Positions 30,801 to 39,721 of a stretch of DNA of 64,000 nt are shown here, piece after piece. Positions within the stretch are counted from its first letter, which is position 1, and each line of letters begins with the position of its first letter. Source of the DNA: Gracilaria domingensis (Eukaryota; Rhodophyta; Florideophyceae; Gracilariales; Gracilariaceae). The position numbers and the translations under genes are program-made. The notes under the pieces were generated by a model, which saw only the letters and a list, made by a program, of their open reading frames with translations, ran no database searches and was not told the DNA's origin. The stretch is from the NCBI GenBank assembly GCA_022539475.1, contig VCMS01000004.1, positions 186,001 to 250,000 on the forward strand, in the 5' to 3' direction.

Positions 30801-31149
30801 AGGAGCGGTGTATGATTGGACGTGTGTTAACACCATAATCGACAAGATGGTATATACGAATGAGATGTGGATTCTTTGCGTTGGCAGCTACTGCAAGCCG
30901 ACTGTGAACTGGACGACGACGTGGCTCGCGCGAGAAAATCCGACGTACAGCGGATGTTTCAGAGGTGCGGGAGGCGGGCTGAGATGGTATGGGGGATTCC
31001 GGTCGCGCGTCATTTTCTTGGAAGGCTGTGGTCGAAAACAGAACGTTGACATGGCGCAGGGCAGACTCGAGGCGCAGTTGCGACGGAGTTGAATGGGATG
31101 ATTGAGATGCTTGTTCGCTTGAGCGACGTTGAGAAAGCATGGATTGCAT
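27853..31149 (-). CDS. SEC3: Exocyst complex subunit SEC3 (EXOC1)
   Basis: SEC3 marks plasma-membrane sites for exocytic vesicle tethering. About 1098 residues from the ATG at 31149 (MQSMLSQRRSS; another Met lies 3 codons on). The frame upstream of 31149 begins at a non-ATG codon, and an upstream exon cannot be excluded. Residues about 80-185 match the N-terminal PIP2/Rho-binding PH-like domain (LIRIYHLVDYG...ITDIRRIDGLG...FVFRTQSPKTRARFLWSLLQIC). A disordered Ser/Arg-rich linker (about 200-330) leads to coiled coil and the helical SEC3 C-terminal rods (e.g. VDHYVDLSSSWTTNFLRFAM-like sequence, TENLLYCCLVESHLAFNLF). Single exon. Family call by overall arrangement and the PH-like motif. Confidence 0.75.
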   Translation of the reverse strand: MQSMLSQRRSSEQASQSSHSTPSQLRLESALRHVNVLFSTTAFQENDARPESPIPSQPASRTSETSAVRRIFSREPRRRPVHSRLAVAANAKNPHLIRIYHLVDYGVNTRPIIHRSWNITDIRRIDGLGQPVAESVLFALHFIPTKVFVFRTQSPKTRARFLWSLLQICVRTLRRAPPVQHLLLLDLQTMAEKTTDVDDNGTSMRPTTSESSRAKSIDVSERQSDVPPTRTSEASTKRNSSHTVRSKRTSLDESRNRLSRQQQSLEPSPRLADVSTQQGRLGSQAKRLQQFPRAFSEPKLSDSNQKRSEHTLEDGSSQEAPRSEHVQGRDSYVEQLAFEAAAKRFGRKRSSAIAKDNKEVISNLDSDPKALWFENRRRPNEANTKMFMEQMRLRRQRKQAKLNDDEKANLLYSLELFAADGEGHLHEFGNWLESHIQKLEVENIGDIVDVESCEPCHETADDGISKSTVEREDLHDVLIKSITAADPWLRKCESLLEPYACLSQEINSDITLLETQRENNRALHEELDVLLHSISFTDQEQKLVDSLDVSFTVEHNEVDYSCLHDVIHMLTSKYKEISKLKKLSGMSAVTDVLRLISEKRNRASRILLPGLKTCLDDMYTERRRTVFAFDEADFGAIDAATRLSGDEECHRNFRKGLQCVAACENNAYSEVIDHYVDLSSSWTTNFLRFAMYGEPPLSLEDNLLNDRMKRFTENLLYCCLVESHLAFNLFNNDERGTGRVLAAILRRQLPSPDFLRDFLQGQNEFEATVHQHFWCALEFFSNGVSNFSEQDLEELVSRVEQRLGFLYSTYKKRFPVDVLKIRSMKPNDEVIIEALNSFQTKCRVLCVTSQRLVETQANSVVAMLSESLDLRRESQRSEFFARVQNSIDLASEVSCSTHISSYDSPPRCSTYSTSICEKLIRSTLRRTEIASAAAGDDADDIKLQCYGYVSAKLGGPASEEYLVRLTELADRLREHVMSRWVNRKILRKVFHQLFLDTPSRSSESYAKLQTWVMGLDASVAASEIRVIVQSSLAGAAKTCVIVPFYGDLISLIKERMDEILRRNRNKYLSELRPRLRSFTADLLSILRNELEAWGEAYK

Positions 31150-32681
31150 GGATGAGTGTGCAGTTGAAGCTACATTCAAGAGTAAGCTCTAGGACGAGCG
31201 AACTTCATTCTCGCGACGAGCTGTGTTGATGGGGTAGGTGGATCCAAGCTGCTGGCTCCGGAAGTAAGGTGAGACGAGTCGAAGAGTAAAGCTTGGCAAT
31301 AAGCGGCGGTAGACGGAAAACAAAATCGCGGTTCTGGTATGGAAAGCACTTGACGGGGGGGGCAGGAGCGCTCTCGTAGAACGAATGTTTGTATCGTACA
31401 GGTATTCGAACGATGATGTACCTTTGTACAAGCCCTTCGCTTGCTAGAGGTGCCGCGAGGGCAGGCGCCAGCTCCCTGGCCACGCGGCAAGTGAGAACTC
31501 GCCGCCCGAGCGATGGCGCAAGAGCATGTGCGCAGCACATCATCCTGTGGTGGTTTACACAAGCAGCTGCAATTTTAAAGCGCAGATCACGTGCGGTGGC
31601 ACCTGTGGCACTGTCGAAGCTGAACACTTCAACTAAACCTTTACCCAATCGGCCGGCTTTCCCGCGCACACGTGCGCCGATCAACTAGATACAGTCTTGT
31701 CCCCTCCTTTTGAACTGAATTCAACTCGGTGACCCTTCTCGCTTTGATCGCACTCGCTGCGGGCCTGCTGCTCTCAAGCCATCGAGCAGTTCAATGTTGC
31801 CTACTGATGGTAATCATTCATAGAAGTCCTCTCTATGTATGTGTCTGATCTTGTGCAATTCTAAAAATTTCGTCTCTCGTAGCCTTAGAACAGCTTGTCC
31901 ATTTTTTCGCGTTGTTCCCCCACTGCCCACAGTTAGCCCTCATCCTCATCATGTTTTACAGTCACAACTTTCGTGGCAGTATTGCAAGCCCGAGCGCTAG
32001 CTTGAACTTTCAAGATTAACCATTGTGGAAAAGAAGCGTTGAGAAGGAAGCTTACACGTCTCCTTCAGAAATTCTTCATGAACCAGGATTTCAGCTCAAT
32101 CATGCACCGTTATCTACCCAAAAGAAGATTATCTCACGGAGAGTTCCACGGCGTGGGCTGTTCAAGCAAACGAGAATTTCAACGCAAGAGCGACTGCAAT
32201 ATCTCCCACAGAATAGTTTTACAAAACTTGTAACGTAGCATTTCTACAGTTATGTTTTTATTCCATGTACCCTCGTACTTACCCAAAGACTGTCCTTGAT
32301 GAAACAGTCCGATCGTAGCTGAAATATCTTTGTAAGCACATTCGCTCTGTCATGAGAAGCTGTTCTTTTTTAAGACACAACCTCTCCCTTCCACGGCTCA
32401 TACCTTCCTCTTCATCTATTACTTGGTAGTCTCCTGTGTAACACAAATCAGCACTTCACTTCTAAGCTTCTTCCTCAGGTCATTACATTCGGAGCAAGCC
32501 GGAGCGATTTCGATCATCCACTTCGATTGCCAAGGATATATTGCTTGTTCTGACGTCTTCAGTACTCTCAACAAGCCACTTATCTTCACAACATCCGCTA
32601 CCCACAACTCCTCTCTAACTTACACAGTTTTCATACAAGCTTCTAGTTTTCAAATCAATCGGTTCTTATACATGATCAATC
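31150..32681. other. 1.5-kb divergent spacer
   Basis: Lies between SEC3 and the next plus-strand gene. It includes GC-moderate sequence near 31440-31690 and AT-rich sequence to the right. Overlapping short frames on both strands near 31200-31690 lack motifs. Nothing else is seen. Confidence 0.5.
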
Positions 32682-33782
32682 ATGCCTCGCGTTCCGCAGC
32701 AATGCTCCTCAAAGGATCTCGAGAAGTTTGCAAACTATCTGGCATGGAACTTTTCTTCGGGTAGGGATCTGCTCGAGCTCTCTTTTGAAGAAACGGTAGA
32801 ATTATACACTACAGTCGTCTCGGCACCACCCGAAACATCCATGAAGTCTTATATGAAGCAAAATCGACTGCGTCAGGTGATTGAATTCTATAGCAAATAC
32901 GGTACTCAGATGGGGATAGGAACGCTGTATGGTTTTGCAGAAGCCTATTACAAAGCCGCTATCTTCCAGTTGCCACTTTCGAGGCTAATGGTGATTCAAG
33001 CAAGACTGAGAAACATAGAAGATGCTGATGGAAGCAGACCTGCCACTCTTCGTCTCGATGCATTTTGGACCCGTTTTGTCGAAGATGCCAGAGTCAGTGC
33101 GGCTTGTGGTGACATTAGCAGAGTGGAAAGATGCGAAGATCGTTCCCTGTTTCGGTTCATGAATCGACCAGTTTATGAAATTGCTGTTGTGAGAAGATGG
33201 GTGCTGGACACCAATGAGAAGGTAAGCCTCCCGTTTAAAGCGTTTCGAATGATAACGTTTGCAAGTTATTGGTTTGATACGAGAGATGAGATTATCACGC
33301 ATTTTGATGCAATGCCTGAGCTAGAACGTAGTCGCCAGGATTGCTTGAACTATCTGGCAAACTGTACATCAGATTGCATTGATACTGAAATGCTACAAGA
33401 GAAAGTTGCTACTGCACGTTTTGCTGATGCTTTTCCTGAAATACTGGCTCATGCTCTTATAAGATCGAGCTCGAGTATCAACGGCAGACAGTTGGCATCC
33501 TATCTTGATTTGTGGGGACTAGACTTTTCAGGGGATGCAAAACGCATACATGCCGAAGCCTGTCGTCAATTCGTTCGTCGTGTAAAGAAAAAATCTCCGG
33601 CATGGGCTCGGGTCATACAACTGAAAGCTGAAGCTTTGCTTCAGTATTCCCCGAGAATTCGTCTCCTTGATCAAAATGGGAATCCTTGGAAACATTCCTA
33701 CACTGTGAGTATGCTTGATGAGTACATTCGTCTAGTGCAACTTTGGTACAACCCAAGCAGCTTTTCTCAAGCGTTTTGCTGA
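32682..33782 (+). CDS. Unknown protein, 366 residues
   Basis: Single exon with an ATG start (MPRVPQQCSSKDLEKFANYL). No family recognised. It is mixed alpha-helical with many aromatic residues (FASYWFDTRDEI, VIEFYSKYGTQMGIGTLYGF), four Cys in the middle third, and a basic segment near the end (CRQFVRRVKKKSPAWARVI). There is no signal peptide, membrane segment or low complexity, so a soluble globular protein is likely. Codon use and moderate GC match neighbouring genes, which supports coding. Confidence 0.6.
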   Translation: MPRVPQQCSSKDLEKFANYLAWNFSSGRDLLELSFEETVELYTTVVSAPPETSMKSYMKQNRLRQVIEFYSKYGTQMGIGTLYGFAEAYYKAAIFQLPLSRLMVIQARLRNIEDADGSRPATLRLDAFWTRFVEDARVSAACGDISRVERCEDRSLFRFMNRPVYEIAVVRRWVLDTNEKVSLPFKAFRMITFASYWFDTRDEIITHFDAMPELERSRQDCLNYLANCTSDCIDTEMLQEKVATARFADAFPEILAHALIRSSSSINGRQLASYLDLWGLDFSGDAKRIHAEACRQFVRRVKKKSPAWARVIQLKAEALLQYSPRIRLLDQNGNPWKHSYTVSMLDEYIRLVQLWYNPSSFSQAFC

Positions 33783-34696
33783 GTGTCCCAGTCCATGTTG
33801 TGGATTCAATGAGTGACAAACATTTCTGTCTCATTGCGCGGCTTCTATTGCTCAGCTGCGCAACTTTATTAAGGGCATAGGCACCAAAATAGATTTCAAA
33901 AACTGGTGACTTGCGAAAGGAGTAGCAAGGGGAGAGGTGAGGGTCACAACCCATCAGGGTAGAGGAAGGCGTGTTTGGTTGAACGAGCACAACACTGAGG
34001 CAGAATAAGATTTTCGTGAGCCTCTCCGACGCACGTACCAAATATGTTTTTGAATGTGCATACTTCCTACACTTGTCGCTATCAAATTCTATGGTGACCA
34101 CCACAGTAACAATCTTTCCTTTTCTTCTTCTTTATTGCAAACATCTACTATTGAGTTTTGCCGTACGTGCTTAACTTCATGCACTAGAATTTGGTCGCAC
34201 TACGCATGGAAGCAATCAAGCAGATTACGACGAAATAGTGAATGCATTACAAAGGTTACATTGCTTCATATTTACAAAAAGCATACGCAATACCTTTGAG
34301 GCAGACGCCCATGATTTCTGATACCAATTTCCATGATGTCGAAAGACAGACGTTGTAAGCATTGGATTCTGGCAATCTTCGTTGCTCTGAGAGCTCTAAT
34401 GGGTGTCTGGGAGGAAGTATTTGTGGAGACAGGTATCGCACGAACGGACCAATTCAATGCCATCTGCCACTTCTCATGTTCAGTTTCCTTGCTTTTTCGG
34501 ATGCAGTAGTCAAGTTCAATCTATTTTCCGTGTTCTTTGTCTTGCTGTTAACATCCGCCATAATTTGTCCTGCACACGGTCTCGGAATGTTCGTGTTTTA
34601 GGTGAATACTTCCAGCAAAAGGAAGGATTTGAAATGAATGAATGAATGAACAAAAGAAAACTTGAAGACCTTCGTCTTTAGCAATTCAAACCACCC

Positions 34697-34716
34697 GTGG
34701 GTAAACGTTTACCCAC
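34697..34716. repeat. Perfect 20-bp palindrome
   Basis: GTGGGTAAACGTTTACCCAC reads the same on both strands with no spacer. It sits about 400 bp upstream of the NDK start. It may be a dimeric protein binding site or a cruciform seed; the function is unknown. Confidence 0.9.
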
Positions 34717-34771
34717 TGCCTTTGGAATAGTCTCCAGCAGGGGAGTCCCCAGCAATCTGGAACTCTCCAAA

Positions 34772-34834
34772 GGCGTTCGCGGAGCTCCCCACTCGCGTTC
34801 GCGGAGCTCCCCAGTGGGGAGCTCCGCGAACGCG
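34772..34834. repeat. Three-copy 20-mer: one direct copy plus a perfect inverted pair
   Basis: The 20-mer CGCGTTCGCGGAGCTCCCCA is at 34794-34813 and its exact complement is at 34815-34834, with a 1-bp centre. A further direct copy differing in the first base is at 34772-34791. The inverted pair would form a strong hairpin in either nucleic acid. Confidence 0.92.
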
Positions 34835-35119
34835 AATATTTCCATTCTTTGCATTTTTGTGTTTCAAAGATGCTCCCCGTGATCAGAAAGAGAACAGTTG
34901 CGTTCGTTCAGACCGCACACGTTGATGACCTCTCGAGATCCTCCACGTTGATTGGTAGACTGTGAATGTCCATTCCCAGAGCAGAGAGATTATCTGTTCT
35001 GGCGAGATGTCGATGAGCAAGACAAGCAAAGCGCATCGAAGAAGCCTGACCGGATTCCATCCAGTGCTAAGTCAACTTCAAAGACTCCTTTCACTTCATC
35101 CTGAGAAATATTCAACCGT

Positions 35120-35911
35120 ATGGCGTTTGTTTCACTGCTTGCGACGAAGCCGTCGTCGAGATCGCCAAAGACGGCGTCATGCGGCCTGCACCAATCAGCA
35201 TTTATCCCTAGGCTAACCAATGGTCAAATCCAAAGAAGATGTGTGCACACAAACCGCACAGTACCGCGGATGGATCGCACAGAACGAACGTTCATTGCAA
35301 TAAAACCGGATGGCATGAACCGCGGAATTCTAGGCGGCATTATCTCCCGTTTTGAGAACAAAGGCTACAAACTTGTGGGCATCAAAACCCTGGTGCCTAC
35401 GAAACAGCTTGCTGAGGAGCACTATGCTGCTCTCAGTGCTAAGCCATTCTTTAAAGATCTTGTAGATTTCATCACTAGTGGGCCGGTATGTGCAATGGTT
35501 TGGGAAGGCGAACAGGTTGTTGTCACAGCTCGTAAGATGATTGGTGAAACCAATCCGCTAAGCAGTGCTCCAGGCACTATTCGCGGAGATTATGCTGTTG
35601 ACGTTGGTCGCAAGTGAGTTGCCCCGCAATCTAGGATGCGTGTTCATTTTCGATCACATGACAAGCTAACTGGCGCTTTTCACTCCCATTTGCTCTGACT
35701 TGGAACATGTAACTAGCGTTATCCAGTAAGTCAATTCTAACTTACCATACGAGCACCACCCGCAGATTTCTAACTGATGCAAAACTTCTATGATTTGATA
35801 TAAAGTGGTTCTGATGCTGTTGAGACTGCGCAACGTGAAATTGCCCTCTGGTTTGAAGAAAGCGAACTTATCAGCTGGCAACCAACATCTTCAGTATGGA
35901 TATACGAATAA
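35120..35911 (+). CDS. NDK: Nucleoside diphosphate kinase with organelle-type leader and a 9-nt micro-exon
   Basis: Transfers gamma-phosphate between nucleoside triphosphates and diphosphates through a phospho-His. Three exons: 35120-35613; a micro-exon 35717-35725 of nine bases (CGTTATCCA); and 35806-35911. Introns are 103 nt (GTGAGT...CTAG) and 80 nt (GTAAGT...AAAG). Spliced, they give 202 residues with the family core: [18 protein letters not shown], then [16 protein letters not shown], then [20 protein letters not shown]. The active-site His168 codon is split CA|T across the second intron. The first 50 residues ([20 protein letters not shown]...) are Ser/Arg-rich, suggesting a mitochondrial or plastid transit peptide. 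Met51 (MDRTERTF, 35270) would give a cytosolic form. Without the micro-exon the frame and active site are lost. Confidence 0.95.
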
Positions 35912-36054
35912 CAGCTTTGGAAAACCACTTATGACAAGAAACATCGACAAAACTTCGTCTCATGATACAAGGTATGACAAATTACAAGGTCTATATCTAT
36001 ATCTAGTCAGAAAAATAGAAGCGAACGGAAATTTAAATCTACGTCATCTATGTG

Positions 36055-37674
36055 CTACACCAATTGCCCATCTCTGACTGCAAGGCTGTCTGCTTCATGC
36101 TCCCAAGGAAAACGGGTTCTTTGCATCGACGATGTCGGCGCTTTTGCGAGAACTTCCTCCGTTTGTCGTCGAACCGTCTCACTGACCTGGGCCACGACAC
36201 TTCTATGTCTGCGCATTTTGAGTCTCTTGCGACTGTGCGCCCTTCCTCTATATATACCCTGTCGTCGACACCATCTCATCAAAAAGGCCAAACCGATGCC
36301 CATTACTAAAACCATCAGAAACACGCACCCATAAAAATAGAACTGGCTGCTTGGTAGACGCGCTACCTGCTGTGGTAATGGTAAGTTCATTCCAAAAATG
36401 GCAGTAACGAGCGTTCCAAATGAGATAGTCGTAGTTATTGCTGTGATGATCAGATCCACCAACAAAAGACGATTCTGCATAGTATCGAGATGAATCTCGA
36501 TAAGATTCTCAGTATGGTCTATGGCTCGATTCAACAGCTCGCTCTTCGTGGTGACGTCATCAACTGTTTGTAGGTAAGTTTCAAGCAGCATCTCTGCTTC
36601 GTCGTGATCAAGCGGATTTCTACGAAGTGCGCGATTCTTATACTTCTCAGTGAGATACATGTCGGCCATATCCTCGTCATCATCTAACACGGCTTGTAAG
36701 GCTTGCTGCACCTTTCTTGCCCTGGAATGGTAATGATTGAGACGCTGCTCAAGATGACGCAACATCTCCAATCCCTCAATCGTAACACGTGTGGGCAGCG
36801 TACCAATGGTCTGCCTCAGCTGAGGCTCAACGGCAATAAACTCACGTTCAAGGACCGCGCACGTATTCAACAAAATTCCCTCCAACGCTCTGAACTCAAA
36901 CGGCAGAAATACATTTTCATTACTGTCAATGCATTTCCGTATGTACCACATCGGTTTCTGCATGAGATCGTTATCAGGATCAAACACCAATATCTTGTTG
37001 TGAAGAATGACAGCACGCACAGATTCTAGACTGACGACAATGGCATCCTCCCGAATCCAAATGGCAGGGTTTGCTGGAAATTCGGGATCCATCTGACGCA
37101 TATCGCGAATAGTGAGTCGGTTGCCACTACGCCTCTTTTTCACAACGGGTTCGAAATCGAGAGTGGGCGTGTCGAAATGACGTGCAGCAGGTCGAATTCG
37201 CCTAGCCCTGCCGCGTGGCGGTTTCACAAACTGGTGTTCCACACCAGGGTGTGCAAATTGAGAGGTGCGCAAGTCCATCAGTGCCTGCGAGTGCTGCGCA
37301 GCAACATCCGGAAAATCGGCAGCGAGTCGGACTTCAGTGAGAATTTGCTGTCTAGTTAGCGTGCGCATCTGGGACACGCCGTGCATATCTATCTGAAGAA
37401 AAGTGAGCGTGAGATTTCGACGGTTGTAGCGCAAGGCATACTGCTCGATGCCATTTAGTTTTTCGTTAAGTTGCTCGTATGATGTGGTTTCGGGGGTGGA
37501 GATGGAGGCAGTGGGAGTGGGGGTATTAGGTTGAGGTGATTGCGAGTCATGGTTTGTGCGGGCACGCGAAAAGAAGCGACGGGTTGCTGCGACGAGGCGA
37601 CGCAGGTGAGAACGAGGCAGGCGACGGGTGCTCAGAGAAGGAGCCGAAGACGAACGTCGCAACTGAGCGGGCAT
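36055..37674 (-). CDS. MRS2: MRS2/CorA-type magnesium channel
   Basis: Magnesium channel of the inner mitochondrial membrane, or a plant-type MGT homologue elsewhere. 539 residues, single exon, ATG at 37674. The N-terminus (MPAQLRRSSSAPSLSTRRLP) is Arg/Ser-rich and looks like a mitochondrial presequence. The soluble domain carries the MRS2 pattern IRDMRQMDPEFPANPAIWIR followed by DAIVVSLESVRAVIL. The C-terminal part has two membrane helices around the signature Gly428-Met-Asn (TAIFGMNLPLP), the selectivity loop of the family. A short basic tail follows (RMRRHRS-type). Its stop is 143 bp from the NDK stop on the other strand. Confidence 0.93.
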   Translation of the reverse strand: MPAQLRRSSSAPSLSTRRLPRSHLRRLVAATRRFFSRARTNHDSQSPQPNTPTPTASISTPETTSYEQLNEKLNGIEQYALRYNRRNLTLTFLQIDMHGVSQMRTLTRQQILTEVRLAADFPDVAAQHSQALMDLRTSQFAHPGVEHQFVKPPRGRARRIRPAARHFDTPTLDFEPVVKKRRSGNRLTIRDMRQMDPEFPANPAIWIREDAIVVSLESVRAVILHNKILVFDPDNDLMQKPMWYIRKCIDSNENVFLPFEFRALEGILLNTCAVLEREFIAVEPQLRQTIGTLPTRVTIEGLEMLRHLEQRLNHYHSRARKVQQALQAVLDDDEDMADMYLTEKYKNRALRRNPLDHDEAEMLLETYLQTVDDVTTKSELLNRAIDHTENLIEIHLDTMQNRLLLVDLIITAITTTISFGTLVTAIFGMNLPLPQQVARLPSSQFYFYGCVFLMVLVMGIGLAFLMRWCRRQGIYRGRAHSRKRLKMRRHRSVVAQVSETVRRQTEEVLAKAPTSSMQRTRFPWEHEADSLAVRDGQLV

Positions 37675-39721
37675 ATTTCAACAAGCACGCGTAGAAGATT
37701 ACATGGCACAAAACAGAAGCAGCGCTCACACGAACGCGCAACGCCCTTGAGCACAACGCACGGAGAAGGCAAGACGGCAACACGACGACGACCGCACGAC
37801 CTGCAAGCAGCGCGCGCCGCTCGCTCGCTTGCTTGCTCGCTCGCTCGCAGACGGGGAACCAAGCAGGCGCGAGCGAGAGCGCGCCTATCCACCTTGACGG
37901 GCGCGAACAAACGGCTTGACGATGGGCGGCGGCGGCGACGACGACGTCACCACGCACTGCCGCTGTACCCTTGTATCGAAGGTAAGGATAACCGTCGCGG
38001 CGGCGCGATGCGCGCTTGCGCGTGTCATGCGCGCCGGGCGCGCCCGTGCGGCGACGATGAATTGGGAGGTGGCTCCCCAATTTCGTGCGCACACGTGTTC
38101 GCGGTGGCAAACAGATCGTGCGTTTCGGTTGCGCGCGCGCCCTTTCCGTTTGAAGGTGAAGCGCGGCTTGGCGAGCGTCGGCGCGTTGTGGCCCGTTCGA
38201 CCGTCGCCAGCGGCGACGCGCCACCGTGGCGTGCCCTTCTCCGTCGCACCCGGCGCACTGGCTGCACTGGCGACCACTCCATCGACGGCCACGTACTCGC
38301 GCTGCATCTGCTGAAACGAAGCTAGTTCTGAGTCCTGCATGGTAGATAGATTGCTGTCTTCGTCCGCCGATGCCAACTTCGCAGCCTGCGTGCGTGCGTC
38401 CCTTCCTGGGACGCACACTCCTTTATTCGTACTGTAGCTGAATATATCGCGGACGCAAATGTGCACACATGTATCACTACATGGCTACACGGTACTCGTA
38501 TCGTACATATCGAGCGATCATTGACGTCACCCGTGAACAGCTATTTACGTTCATCACTGTTACTTGTTATTTGCCTTATCTTCTGGCGGATGAAGCTGAC
38601 GTACTTAACTGATCCTCTCATCCTCGGCGTCCCGTCCAGGCTGTTTCCATGTTGAAGAGAGCATGCAGAGCCCTCGACGAGCTACGTGTTGTAGCTCTGG
38701 TGTGCATCTAAATCGCTTACCGTCGAGCTGGCACCAACACAGTGAAACAAGGCTTTCTCTGCTGTGCGTCGCCCAACATCCAATCACAATCTCCGCACAA
38801 CCAAGCATCACGTTGCCATGCGTTCCACTCCACCTCTCACATCCCTTCACCCACCACTACCTCATTACACAAGTCAATGCTTCTTGTCAACACAGACAGG
38901 GTTGTCCTCTCATCATTCTCTTCTACTCCTACTGCACCGCACCGGTGCGAGTACCATTTCTCCGCCCCACCAGCGGACAGCTACTCGGTGGAATACTGTA
39001 TCTTGTTCGATTCCCGCAATCCCGCCAGTGTTTGGGAACCGCTGCCCGAGGCACGTAGATACAGTCGAAGGTATCTTAGATCACGTAGCTTACTCCAAAA
39101 TCACCCTTCTGCTCAAAACTGAATGTGTATGTGGTGTACCGGCATCCTTTCGAAATGCTTACTGCACATATCGATGCAAATCCACATCTAATCCTATCAG
39201 CACTGCACTCTTGCATCGATGTGGCGCGAAACAAAACACGCACTGCTCATAATCTATCTTTCTTCGTATGTACACATGTTGCATCCACTTCGTTGTATGG
39301 TACCAATGATCAAGCTATTATAGAACACTACTAGAGCCGCGCGGCGCAGTCTTGGTCTGCGCAATTCTCTACGCATAACTCCGCCATACGAGCATCGCTG
39401 CACGACATCCGGCTCAACCGATTGTAACATGATCAGATAGGCAAACAAACACAACGACATCAAAAATCAAATGTTAACGTTCATCAGTAAAACCAAACTA
39501 CAACAACTATCACTGCCGTCAAAAAAAAAAACGAGGCAAACACGGTTCAGGGCGGCACAACACTGTTGGTTGGTATGGAGCTCATCATCAAAAGTTGCAA
39601 CCTTTCACAATCAACTGGTTGAGGCCATACGCCTGCCCGTACACCATGGAAAGAAACAGATCCTCAACCTTGAAACACAAACACGCGTAGCGAATACATC
39701 TCACCTGCGTGAAAACCACAG
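37675..39721. other. 2-kb spacer, GC-rich left part
   Basis: 37675-38330 is GC-rich with stop-poor frames in several phases and a CTCG/CTTG tetranucleotide run at 37819-37848. It is probably the MRS2 leader and promoter region. 38400-39720 is AT-richer; overlapping frames of 120-160 codons near 38660-39250 occur in three phases and have no recognisable domain. Part of it must be the ELL-like gene's 3' end. Confidence 0.5.

Larger units (their letters stand above)
33783..35119. other. 1.3-kb spacer upstream of NDK, with palindromes
   Basis: No convincing gene. It contains a GAAT tetranucleotide run near 34634-34648 and the palindromes listed separately (34697-34716 and 34772-34834), which lie about 290-420 bp upstream of the NDK start. 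Confidence 0.6.
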
